From Daucus carota subsp. sativus (lineage: Eukaryota; Streptophyta; Magnoliopsida; Apiales; Apiaceae), in contig NC_030383.2 of assembly GCF_001625215.2 (NCBI RefSeq), positions 53,316,380 through 53,380,379 on the forward strand: DNA of 64,000 bases, given 5' to 3'. This document shows, piece after piece, positions 40,517-51,041 of the stretch (the stretch's first letter is position 1; each line of letters begins with the position of its first letter). Below the pieces are notes generated by a model. It was not told the origin of the DNA. It saw only the letters and a program-made list of their open reading frames with translations, and ran no database searches. A program made the translations under genes and the position numbers.

Positions 40517-41795
40517 TCCATGCAGCTCTAGATACGTATTTCAAAGGTGCAGGCAAAGATTAATTATATAAATTACTTCACATATTCTTTTTTCTTTTTT
40601 TTTTTTGCGAACAAAGGATTTTATAGAACTTGCGAATCAGTAAAAAATACAAACTTTCTTCAAAAGTCGTATTACAGGACATCCCCACTGCTTAGGATTT
40701 TCCTAGGAACCTGCCGACTAGCTCCACACTCTAGTTAAAGTATGAACAGACTGTTTTGTTGGGCCGCGCAACATCCATTAACTCCGCAACTCCGCATTAG
40801 TATGATATTGTCAGCTCTAGGACGTGGCCAAACCCGAACGGATTTATTTTCGGGCTCCTCCCAAAAGGCCACATACTAATGGAGTTCTTTGGCTGCTTAT
40901 ATTCAAGACAAATTTTCTTTATATTTTCGATGTGAGATTTGGGTTGAACCCACTTAACATGTTTAACAAAGAATAACAGAGGTTGTGATAAGCTCCTTAA
41001 GCATACGACGACAATCCATAACCATATGATCAAAAGGAGAAGACATGGTTATTGAACTCCTTATTGCATGCACAACCACCAAGCACTCTAACCTGTGTGT
41101 GTTTATCGTTACAGAAACATATGCTGGTGAGCCCATAGAGCCCAGCTCATTTGACACTTCTGTTTTGCAAAACCGGAAGAGCTGATCACTAAAACGAGAA
41201 CGTTCAGAATATTTATCTTGAATGTGTACAACGAAATTAAAAGCTAACTAACAGTAGAGGTGGTAGCTAGAAAATACGTGAAACTCCTACCTCAACTCCA
41301 CTTCTACGTGATCACCTAAAATAATGCTATTGGAATACAACCTATTCTTGATGACTATGTCAAACCAAACAAATAATTAAAACAAATTTAGATTAATTTC
41401 CAACAATCTTCCCCATAATCGAAACTTACGAAGCTTCATCTATGATGCACTTCTAAACCACCATCAATTTTGATGCACATCTCGTAAAAAAAAAAAAAAG
41501 CTTTGGAGCACTTCTCCTCATGGTGCACATAATCACCCATAATTTTAAAAGAGAGGTTCTCCCTTGATCAATTATTCCATGCCTTCTTAATCAATTTGGA
41601 ATTTACAATTCTTTGCCAGATGCCCATATATATCTTTTGCATTTGAAGCACTGTGGCTTTCCTTTGTGCCAACAATCCTTTTATTCATGGCCGAGTTTAT
41701 GATAGTGGTTGCATTGTCCTTCATTGCATGTGCCTTTTGATCATGAAGTTTTAGCTAATAGGAGTCCTTCAATTTTCCTCCATTTTTTTCTTCCC

Positions 41796-42404
41796 TCATT
41801 GATCTCCTTTGGTCGACGGCAGGAGAGAATTGATTAATTCTGAGACGGTTAATTTTGAGAGATCTTTAATATCTTTATGTGAAGAAATTTTAGTCTCATA
41901 CCACTCCGGAAGAGTTACCAAAAGCTTGTCCACGACTCTCTGACTTGAAAATTCTCCACCAAGTAATTTGATTTGATTGACAATGGAAATCAACCTACTA
42001 CCATATTCTTCGACACCTTCATTACTTTTCATCCCCATAATCTCAAGCTCCCTTTTGAGGTTGAGAATTTGCATAAGTTTGGTTTGTTGGTTGCTTTTGA
42101 ACTCTTCTTTGATTTTTTTCCTATGCTTCCTTAAGAGACTCACAACCCATGATTGTTGTAAAAATCTCTTCAAACACCGTTGAATGGAACATGAAAGTGC
42201 CTTTGGCTTTCGTGCCATTTCTTCTTCATGTTTCTTGATTTCGCCTGATGTTGGATTTCTTGGAAGAGGAGTAGACTTAGTGTCACTCTCAATAACGTCC
42301 CATAAATTAAGAGCTTTCATGTATTCTTTCATTTTGATGGCCCATGAATGATAGTTATCGCCTTTGAACAATGCAATAGAGATGGATAAATTGTTTGATG
42401 TCAT
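41796..42404 (-). CDS. Gag-like protein of the Copia element
   Basis: A 202-residue frame opens MTSNNLSISIALFKGDNYHSW, followed by a WDVIES segment; both are typical of the N-terminal gag domain of plant Copia elements (DUF4219 then UBN2-like). A helical region including VDKLLVTLPEWYETK follows, as in UBN2. The frame stops at 41796, and a zinc-knuckle-like sequence (C-x2-H motif in CNHYHKLGH) remains downstream at about 41640-41740 but is interrupted. It is part of the retrotransposon and not a host gene. Confidence 0.75.
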   Translation of the reverse strand: MTSNNLSISIALFKGDNYHSWAIKMKEYMKALNLWDVIESDTKSTPLPRNPTSGEIKKHEEEMARKPKALSCSIQRCLKRFLQQSWVVSLLRKHRKKIKEEFKSNQQTKLMQILNLKRELEIMGMKSNEGVEEYGSRLISIVNQIKLLGGEFSSQRVVDKLLVTLPEWYETKISSHKDIKDLSKLTVSELINSLLPSTKGDQ

Positions 42405-42428
42405 TGAATATGAAAGATAAATACTTAA

Positions 42429-42459
42429 TATATATATGTGTGCGCGCGCGCGCGCGTGT
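42429..42459. repeat. Alternating TG/CG tract
   Basis: ATATATATGTGTG followed by a run of GC dinucleotides and GTGT, an alternating purine-pyrimidine tract able in principle to adopt Z-DNA. It lies in the leader of the Copia-like element, between its primer binding site and gag. Confidence 0.9.
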
Positions 42460-43161
42460 TAAAATATCAACCAACAATCCCTAGATCATGAGGCTCTGAT
42501 ACCATGTATAAAATAAAACAGACCTGTGTGTGTTTATCGTTACTAAAACATATGCTGGTGAGCCCACAAAGTCCATATCATTTCACACTTTTGTTTTGTA
42601 AAACTAGAAGAGCTAATCACTAAATGAGAATGTTCAGAGTATTTATCCTGAATGTGTACAAAGGAATTAAAAGCTAACTAACAATAGAGGTGGTAGCTAG
42701 AAAATAGGTGAAACTCCTACCTCAACTCCACTTCTACGTGATCACCTAAAATAATGCTACTGTTGATGACTATGTCAAACTAAACAAATAACTAAAACAC
42801 ATTAAAACAATTAAAACAAGTTTAGATGAATTTTCCAACAGCTGCTACTTCCCCTTCATAATATGCTGATGACTTGGCCTACACAAGATCGCCTATTTGA
42901 TCCCTTGCAATTATATGTTAAAAAGATAATTTGTATTTCCTATAAACCAAGTATCCAAAATATTCTAGTCCTAGAGTCATGATCAATGTTTAGTGTATGA
43001 AACCAAGAGTCTCCAAATTATTCATATATCTAATTAATGATGAATTCTAGGAAGATTCTAGATATTTTGTCTATCGATATACAGACTGTTATACCAGCAC
43101 ATGTAAATTATTAAGAAAAATAAAATCTTATGTTTTCTTCAAGTTCTGTACCCAACATATT

Positions 43162-44480
43162 TGGTATCAGAGATGTTAATATCTCACTCCTAAAATACAT
43201 AAATCATATTAGTTCTCCTATAAAGTATCATGGCAACAAATAATTATTCAATATTCAGCTATGCATAAAACAGTATTCCCATTTTCAATGGTGAAAGTTA
43301 TGACTTCTGGAGCATTCAAATGAGGACACTGTTTATGTCTCATGATTTATGGGAATTAGTTGTAGAGGGGTACGAAGCAACGGCAACTTAGGGGGAGATA
43401 ACGCCGTGGACAGCGGCTAAGAAAACTGAATTCAGAAATAAAAGAAAAGGGATGCAAGAGCTCTTCTATATATTCAACAAGGAGTCAGCAAAGCCATTAT
43501 TCCGCATAAAATGAGTGCTAAAACTTCAAAAGAAGCATGAGAGTTTCTGAAGAAACAGTTTCAAGGATATGACAAAGTGATCTCTGTAAAACTTCAATCA
43601 CTTTGGAAAAAATCTGATAATTTGCAGATGAAGGAAAGTGAAACTATTTCTGAATTTTTCTCCACATTTTCAACCATAACAAATCAGATTATAAGTTATG
43701 GTAATAGCTCAGAAGACAAAAGGATTGTGATAAAAGCCTCCCTGCAAAATTTCAACATGTGGTAGTAGCCATTGAAGTTTCTAAAGATCTGGCAACCCAT
43801 ACTCTTGATGAACTGATGGGTGCTCTTGAAGCACATAAAGAAAGAATACAAAGATTTGAAAATCAGCCTATAGATCAAGCTTTGAAAATCAGCCTATAGA
43901 TCAAGCTTTTCAAGCAAAAATGAACATCTCTGATAAGAGGGAAGTTGCACATCAAGATGGTAACAAAAGGAGCAGCTGCAACAACCAAAGCAGCAACAGA
44001 AGAAGAAATCAAATTTGGCAAACACAAGAGGCAGAGGAAAGAGGTACAATTTTAATAACAGAAACAATAATTTAAAATGCATTATATGTAACAAGACAAA
44101 TCATGAATCAAGAAATTGAATCTTTTATTGTAAAAGATGCAAAATTCCAAATTATTCTCAGAAGGATTGATGGTTTCAAAATAGAGTTCAAGATAATTTC
44201 TCAGAGCGGGATGGAGATACACAAGTAATTTTTTCATGCATGAATACACAACTGCAACAACACCACTGCTGGTATATTGACAGTGCTTCCAGTAATCATA
44301 TGTTCGGAATTCGAGAGCTATTTGCAGAATTTGATGAAAGTCAACATAGATTCCCGATCCTGACCCACACTGTAATGACATTTTTTCCTCAGACGGTAGA
44401 AGGTAAGGTAATAGCAAGCCCAACTAAAAAACTCCGATTTATTAGATTGATTAGTAGATATCTATATGGGGTTTTGATTT
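43162..44480 (+). pseudogene. Degenerate Copia gag-protease remnant
   Basis: A primer binding site TGGTATCAGAG (43162-43172) is followed by a shattered gag. Recognisable pieces are IPIFNGESYDFWSIQMRT, LWELVVEGY, LQSLWKKSDNLQMKESETI, LDELMGALEAHKERIQRFE, a degraded zinc knuckle, and the protease segment WYIDSASSNHM near 44270. Many frame changes and stops separate them. No integrase or reverse transcriptase remains and no flanking LTR pair was identified. It is not functional. Confidence 0.8.
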
Positions 44481-45249
44481 GAACTTTGTTTTTGATGATA
44501 TTTCATATTTGCCCAAATATCTTCCAAGTCTTGATATAAACTGTCAGCGAAATACCTTTCAAACTTTATACAAAACAATTGACGACTAAATTACCAATGA
44601 CTCATATTTACTAATAGCAGATTATTTTCTAGCAGGTAGCAATTTTTTTTTATAAAGGAGCACTTTATTTTAGTTTTTGCAATCCATACATGCTTATGAA
44701 ACACAACAAACGGAGGGAAATTCGTCTTTTCTGGCTTCCTTCTCCCCTAATATATGGGTTTAAAAATCATTTATTGACAACCTCTACTATAATACCAGCG
44801 GAAGACACTTTCAAAACCAAACTAAACCCGATGATCACTCACATCAAGCACCACAAATATCTGGACAATAACTTAAGGCTGAACACCAAAAACACCTATG
44901 ACCAAATTCAATAAACTGCAGTGGTACAAGCGTGTAATATTGGCTCAACCCGCAAATCAAGAAAAGGTATAAACTTACGAACCTTCACAATCGGCCACAC
45001 ATATATATATCCGATCACAACGCAAGCGCTTCAAATCAAGGACTGTGCAGAGCAATGGGCGATAGCAGGTGCTTTCAATTCAGGACCGTATAGACCAATG
45101 ACAATGACAGAGATGAGGAACACATATATTGTCGCCGCGCACCGCAGGAAAAGAACAGAAATCGTGTATGGGCAAGATTCAAAGCACGTCTGGAACTTAT
45201 TGCAGGATATTAGATTTTTGGAAAATATCGTAGTATTGTAGATTTGTGC
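44481..45249. other. Unassigned sequence between retroelement remnants
   Basis: No known coding motif was found. Two plus-strand frames (44690-44914 and 44921-45241) resemble no family I know. GC content is somewhat higher here than in the array region. It may be transposon leader or filler DNA. Confidence 0.3.
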
Positions 45250-45541
45250 TGTTAGGAATTATAATTTAAATTAGCTATTATTAATAATTATATTAGGGGT
45301 TTACCTAGTCCACAGTGGTTGGTCCCTTATATTTAGGAGTGTGCTTGCTTATTTGTTTTCTGTTTAGAGGTCGTGGGAGTGTTCCACATATTATGCTAAG
45401 TGGGTATATGTCCACTAGCAGTGTGTTTCTATTTAAGCATTGTATTTCCATTCAGTTTGATAATGAAAAAGAACAAGACTTCTTCCTGTTCTATCTATGC
45501 ATAAGCAGCAAGCTTAGTAGTTATTAAATTTTTATTCAACA
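45250..45541 (+). mobile_element. LTR-like segment followed by tRNA-Met primer site
   Basis: Begins TGTTAGGAATT and ends TTTTTATTCAACA, followed by TGGTATCAGAGC (45544-45555), a Copia-type initiator tRNA-Met primer binding site. A TATTTAAGC box and a downstream TTTGATAATG element are placed like an LTR promoter. The 292-bp length is normal for Copia. The matching downstream LTR was not found with certainty. Confidence 0.7.
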
Positions 45542-46174
45542 TCTGGTATCAGAGCTTGAGGGAGTATCAAGGCTTAACAGCCTTCCCTATGGTTTCTTGG
45601 AGGGATAACGATTCATTTCGAGAAGAAGCTCCATGCTGGAATGAAGCTGAAGGCCAGGAAGAAGTCCCAAGAAAAGCATCAACAGAGAAGCAAACAAGAA
45701 GAATCGTTTGTCACTTACAGGGGTTTAGAGGTGCAGAGGCCCATTCACTCGAGGCCCATTCACCATATTTAACACTCACGTTGTAGCACTGGAATGTGGT
45801 AGAATCTTGGAGGCAGAAATAGCAATATTTACTTGGTTATTTCTGGGCTGTATTAAAAGAAGTGTACGGAGTGTCAATATGCAGTGTGTGAAAGTCGGGA
45901 AACAGGAGGAGGTTTGGATGGTCGGAACTGTCGACTTTGTGTGGACTGTGTGCATGCATGTAGGTGGTAACATGCTGATGAACAGGATGCCAGACGGGCA
46001 AAACAAAAGGCCAGACGGGCCAGCCAAACAAAAGGCCACACGGGTTAAGTTGAAAGCCATACCGGCTTGTGAAGAATAGTCATACGGACTCAGAAGAATA
46101 GCTATACGGGCTCAGTTTAAAAGCCATACGGGCTGGGAGGATTTCTTCAGGAAAATTTAGATTAAGGGGGAGAT
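45542..46174 (+). mobile_element. Internal region of a non-autonomous LTR element
   Basis: Lies between the primer site at 45544 and a purine tract AAGGGGGAGA (46164-46173). It has no gag or pol coding; short frames at 45556-45786 and 45807-46079 show no family motif. The part 45990-46135 contains repeated copies of AGACGGGC, CACACGGG and GCCATACGGGCT in a loose 20-35 bp periodicity. Confidence 0.5.
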
Positions 46175-46439
46175 TGTTGGGATTTTAATCAAAATTTTAT
46201 GTTTACGTTATGTTTTGTTTATTTGAATAAGTCAGCCTGGTTCACAGCGTATTAGGATTAGTACGTGGAAGTAGTAGTCAGTTAGGTAGTTGTTTGTTTA
46301 GTTCTATTTAAACTCTTGTAATCTTTTTATTATGCAGAAGATATACAATGTAGTCTCAGGAGTTTATTGGCTCTTGTACATATATATTTTCATCTTGGTT
46401 TTTATATGAAGTTATCATTTTAGTAGTTTAATTTTAACA
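46175..46439 (+). mobile_element. LTR-like segment, inserted at Copia pol border
   Basis: Begins TGTTGGGATTTT directly after a polypurine tract and ends TTTTAACA, with a TATTTAAAC promoter-like box near 46307; all fit a Copia 3' LTR of 265 bp. It adjoins, without a gap, the truncated reverse transcriptase of the minus-strand Copia element beginning at 46440. It is too diverged from 45250-45541 to be its obvious partner. Confidence 0.55.
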
Positions 46440-49400
46440 TGTCAAAGTGTGCTCATATGGGCATTTTTGAAAACCTTGCTTGAGAAAGTAGGCATTTATA
46501 CGATTGTACCAGGCTCTTGGGGCCTGTTTTAAGCCATAAAGTGCCTTCTTCAACCGCATAACTTTATTTTCTTCTCCTGTCTTGACATACCCCGGAGGCT
46601 GATCCACGTATACTTCTTCATTCAATTCGCCATGTAGGAATGCCGACTTGACATCTAGCTGAAAAATAGGCCAAGAATTCAGAGCAGCTAAAGAGATTAC
46701 AGAACGGATAGTTTCTTGCCTTGCAACCGGAGCGAAAACCTCTCCGTAATCAACGCCATATTCTTGCTTGTATCCCTTTGCTACTAAACGAGCCTTGTGC
46801 TTGTCAACTTCGCCTTTCTCATTCAGTTTAGTTTTATAAACCCACTTCACACCGATTGTTTTGTGACCCTTAGGCAGATCAACTAGCTCCCAGGTATCGT
46901 TCTTCTCTATGGACTTGATTTCAGCGTCCATTGCTTGCTGCCACTTTGTGTGCTTGACTGCTTCTTTAAATGTAAGTGGTTCAGAATCTGCAAAGAGAGC
47001 ATAATGGGCAATAACATCATCATCTGAAAGATCATCGCCGCTTTCATAATCAACCATCCAAGCAGGTCGCTTCCTTAGTCACTGATTCGGAAGAGAATGG
47101 TCAGATGTAGAAGAACCTGACACTTGATTATCAGCTGATGGAACCTCTGACTCATCAAGTATAATTTGATGTTGTTGCTGTGTTTTCTCAGAATTCTGCT
47201 GTGTTTTCTCAGACCAGTTCCATACATTCTCTTCATCAAAAATGACATCTCTACTGGTAATAACTTGATTTGTTGCAGGATTGAACAGTTTGTAAGATTT
47301 ACTTGGTTCGCTGACACCAAGAAAGACACACTTCACACTCTTATCATCAAGTTTCTTCCTTTTTGCATCAGGTATGTGTGCATATGCTATGCACCCAAAT
47401 ACCTTAAAGTGATCTACAGCAGGTTTAAGTCCACTCCACGCTTCTTCAGGTGTCTTGTGTTTAACAGAGAATGTCGGACATCGATTTAGAACATGAATTG
47501 CCCACATAACTGCTTCAGGCCAGAAACGCTTAGGAACTCCTCCTTTGACCAGCAAGCTTCTAACCATATTGAGAATCGTACGATTTTTTCGTTCAGATAC
47601 CCCGTTCTGTTGCGGTGTATATGAAGCTGTGAGTTGTCTTTTGATGCCTGCTTCTTTACAAAACACGTCAAACTCCTGAGAGCAGTACTCTCCCCCACGA
47701 TCTGTTCGGAGTGTTTTGATCGGTCTGCCTTTTTCTTTTTCAACAAGAGCTTTAAAGCATTTAAATGCAACAAATACTTCAGATTTTTCCTGCAAGAAAT
47801 ACACCCAGGTGTTCCTACTAAAGTCATCTATAAATGAAACAAAATACCTTTTGTTTCCATTTGATGTTGGATTGAGTGGCCCACATATATCTGAATGCAC
47901 CAGATCCAAACAAGCTTTTGCTCTCAGTGCCTTTCCTTTTGGAAATTGTTCACGATGTTGCTTGCCAAGTACACACTCTTCACATACTTTTGATGGAACT
48001 GTGATCATAGGTAGTCCAGTCACCATTTGCTTCTGATGAAGTGTTTGTAAGCCGTTGAAATTCAAGTGGCCATATCGAAAGTGCCACATCCATGAATCAA
48101 CTTCCTTAGCAATCAAACAAGTGTGAACATTTGTAATATTCAGCGGAAACATTCTGTTCGATGTCATTTGAACGACAGCAATGGAACCCCTTACCGGATC
48201 ATATATCTCACAAGTACCTTTCTGCAAAGTTATGATATAACCTTTTTCTTGCAATTGACCAGCACTTAGCAAATTAGTTTTGAGCGAAGGGATATAAAAT
48301 ACATTTGAAATTGTTTCAACAAAGTCATTCTTGGTTTTAATCTGAATATTTCCCTTTCCCATAACATCAACTTTTGAATGATCACCAAAACTAACAGTGG
48401 TACGAAAACTTTCATTCAAGTATGAAAAAGAAGACTTACTACCAGTCATGTGATTGCTAGCGCCTGTATCGACATACCAAACTTCTGAATCAGTCTCCTC
48501 AGCAGCATGAAATGCCATCAGAAGTGTCTCTTCTTCCTTGCTTTCAGCAAACTTCAATTGCTCTTCTTTCTCCTTGTTGTATGGCATCTTTGTGTAGCAT
48601 TCATTACGATAATGGCCATATTTCCCACATCTGTAGCACTCAATGTTAGATTTATCATATGTTTCTTTTCCACGGTTATGAGGGTAAACATCATCTCTCT
48701 GGAAATTGTTGTGTTGTCTGCCTCCATCTTGAGTTGCACGACCACCTCTTCCTCTCCATTGACCTCTTCCACGACCTTGTCCTCTTGATCTCGAGGATTC
48801 AACAAGTGACAAGGCTTTTAAAGCTTGTTCCTCCGTACTACCATGTTCTGTGTTGCCACGATTTAGTTTTTGTTCATGCACCACCAAAGAGCTTTCTAGC
48901 TCATCAATTGACATCTCCTCAGTATTCTTTGACTCCTCGATCGAACAAACAATGTAGTTGAATTTTGGATCCAAAGATCGTAAAATCTTCTCTACAATGG
49001 CACCGTCTCCAAGCTTATCACCATAAGTCCGCATATTATTTGCAATAGCCATGGTCCGCGCAAAGTAGTCATGAACGGACTCTCCATTTTTCATTTCAAG
49101 ATTCTCGTAGCTTTTCCGTAGGGCCTGAAGCTGTGCACGCTTCACTCTTGCTGACCCTTGATATTTCTTTTTTAAAGAATCCCATATGTCCTTTGAAGTG
49201 TCCTTCTGCAGAATGGTCTCCAAAATTGTACGATCAATTGCCTGAAAGAGATAATTTTTCACCTTCATATCCTTTAATTTCTGTTCATCAAGCTTTTGTT
49301 GTTGTTGAGCCGTCAAAGTAGTACCTTTTTCAGGAATAATATATCCCGTCTCCACAAGATCCCAGTATTCTTTAGATCTTAAAAAATTCTCCATCAACAT

Positions 49401-49469
49401 GCTCCAATGGTCATAATGACCATCAAACCGAGGAATGGCAGGCTGCACAAAATTACCTTCTGTTGTCAT
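46434..49469 (-). pseudogene. Copia gag-pol polyprotein, truncated and with one stop
   Basis: The frame starting at 49469 shows, in order, gag, a zinc knuckle C-x2-C-x4-H-x4-C (about residues 278-291, CYRCGKYGHYRNEC), an aspartic protease DTGASNHM with Asp334, a GAG-pre-integrase segment (WHFRYGHLN), the integrase core (HSDICGPL, FIDDFSR, then SERKNRT), and the start of reverse transcriptase (WELVDLPKG, KARLVAKGY, FLHGEL). One TGA at 47079-47081 interrupts the frame between integrase and polymerase; it sits where an Arg codon would be expected, so C-to-T decay is likely. The catalytic centre of reverse transcriptase and RNase H are missing, cut off near 46440 by an LTR-like segment. Otherwise the frame is strikingly well preserved. 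Confidence 0.93.
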
Positions 49470-49509
49470 CTCTCCTGTTGTTGCAAATCACCAAAGCTGC
49501 TACTGTTGT

Positions 49510-49591
49510 GCTCTGATACCATGTTAAGTGACCAATTCTCCTAAAACCTCAAGGTGTTAGGAGGAGGGCTTACCAGGATCATATTCTAACA
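49510..49591 (-). mobile_element. Short LTR and tRNA-Met primer site of the Copia element
   Basis: On the minus strand a 70-bp segment (49591 down to 49522) starts TGTTAGAATATGATCCTG and ends CACTTAACA, followed immediately by TGGTATCAGAGC (49521-49510), a primer binding site, and 40 bases later by the gag start. It closely resembles the 73-bp LTR of the TRIM at 56748-57160, sharing TGTTAGAATAT, GATCCTG and CTAACACCTTGAGGTTTTAG. This suggests that the Copia element has, or had, miniature LTRs. The other end of the element is lost, so the LTR limits are inferred from TG/CA and the TRIM match. Confidence 0.7.
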
Positions 49592-50144
49592 TGTGCAGCT
49601 TCGAACTGAGGCTCGGAAAGACTGATACTCTGCTACATTTGCTTCGGAGGAGATATCAGATTTGGGCAGGCTTGGCTCGTATGGGCTTGGAGGCTATACA
49701 CTTGTTTAGGAATAAGCTGATTTATTTGTTAAATAAGGAGGCTTGACATGTACCTGTCATAAAACTTCATTTTTCTTTAAAAAAATGATTTGTTAAGGTT
49801 ATAATTAGATAGTTAAATTATAATTAAACTTAGTATATGAATTCTAACATCCAAACTCATCCAAATTGTTAATATGAAATATTATGAAATCCATAACAGA
49901 ATCAAGAATAGAATCCAAAATAGAATCATATAGATATATCTTTTGCAATGATTATTTCACATAGAATCATGTTATTTTTAATCTATTTTTATTGTTAAAC
50001 ATGGTGGATACTATTTTTATTCATAATAAAACATTAATCAACTTAAAATTTGAATTTAATTCAAGTTTTTGATGAGTATCTACATTTGATTCTAAAGTGT
50101 TCTGTGTTGTCTTTTTTTTAAGAGTGTTTTTTTTAAAGCAATGA

Positions 50145-50182
<38 letters not shown>

Positions 50183-51041
50183 TAGACAGAAGCAGAAGTA
50201 GACTCACAATAACTAAATGTAATCATAACAGACTACTTTAACAATAGTCAATCATTTTAAAGTCGGCCATTTTAGCGAACAATGCTCGAACTTTTTTTTC
50301 TTGAAGGAGCCAACAATGCTCCCCACCTAATAGGCTACTACCTATACCGATTTCTGGATATCACTTGAGAGCTTGTATGACAGAGTTAGCTGCGAAGAGA
50401 TGAAACAGCAAGCATGTTGAAAATTTAACATTATTTTGCAGCGAAAGATACAGTTATCATGTTCTTTAACGTTACATAACCAGACTTTCAAATTTCAACA
50501 TAGTACCCTCCTTTACTGTGGGCAAAACAAAAAAAATGAATGAATTAAAAACGCAAGGCTAGGTCAGATAGTTCAGAAACCATCGCCACATATGTCTCTG
50601 TTAGTCCGGAGATATACCAGGATAGTCCTGATGTATACATGTGTACTCTTTGGAAATATGACCGATCGCCTACTCGGTTATTACCTTGATTTGTGTATGT
50701 TGTACAGAAAAAAGAAATGCAATAACGATGACTTGAGAGATGATCCAGGTTCCAACAGTTGAATTATGAAGTAAAAGTACAGACAGATATCAGATTATAC
50801 AGATTAACACCAACTGCATGAATTTGATATTTCACATCTTCACCGTCATCTCTTCAAATAAATTCTATTACTGAAAAACATTAAACATACATGGTTAAAT
50901 CAGGTAGATGGGATTTACAAACGATTACAGGTAAATTCTAATATAAGTGTAGTCTAATATATATGTGTAGTCCTACTAATCCCTTGAACTGAATTTGAGA
51001 GATCTAAGTTTTACAAGAAATGCAAACTAAGACTGATCAAA
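49592..51041. other. Intergenic region with (TA)n microsatellite
   Basis: Contains a (TA)n tract at about 50147-50178 and otherwise AT-rich unique-looking DNA. No gene is recognised. The last several hundred bases before 51042 should contain the CAMTA 3' UTR and poly-A site (the gene is read leftwards). Confidence 0.5.

Larger units (their letters stand above)
41091..42840 (-). mobile_element. Non-autonomous Copia-like retrotransposon, gag only
   Basis: Two long terminal repeats, 42505-42840 (336 bp, TG...CA) and 41091-41405 (its last 17 bp missing), share blocks such as CCTGTGTGTGTTTATCGTTAC and ACATATGCTGGTGAGCCCA. On the minus strand the first LTR is followed by a primer binding site TGGTATCAGAGCC (42492-42504), complementary to initiator methionine tRNA. 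The second LTR is preceded by a GGGGAAGA polypurine tract. Between them lies only gag-like sequence; no protease, integrase or polymerase is seen. Such an element would need enzymes supplied by another copy. The LTRs differ at many positions, so it is not recent. Confidence 0.8.

Noticed and set aside
44690-45241. Two plus-strand frames between Copia remnants
   Set aside because: No recognisable domain, no splice or promoter context; most likely non-coding filler.
45250-46439. A single LTR element with paired LTRs at 45250-45541 and 46175-46439
   Set aside because: Primer site and polypurine tract are placed correctly, but the two LTR-like segments differ too much to be called a pair by eye, and no 5-bp duplication flanks them. 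An alignment would decide.
48507-48961. Plus-strand frames within the Copia element
   Set aside because: Antisense of the gag and zinc-knuckle coding sequence; no independent support.
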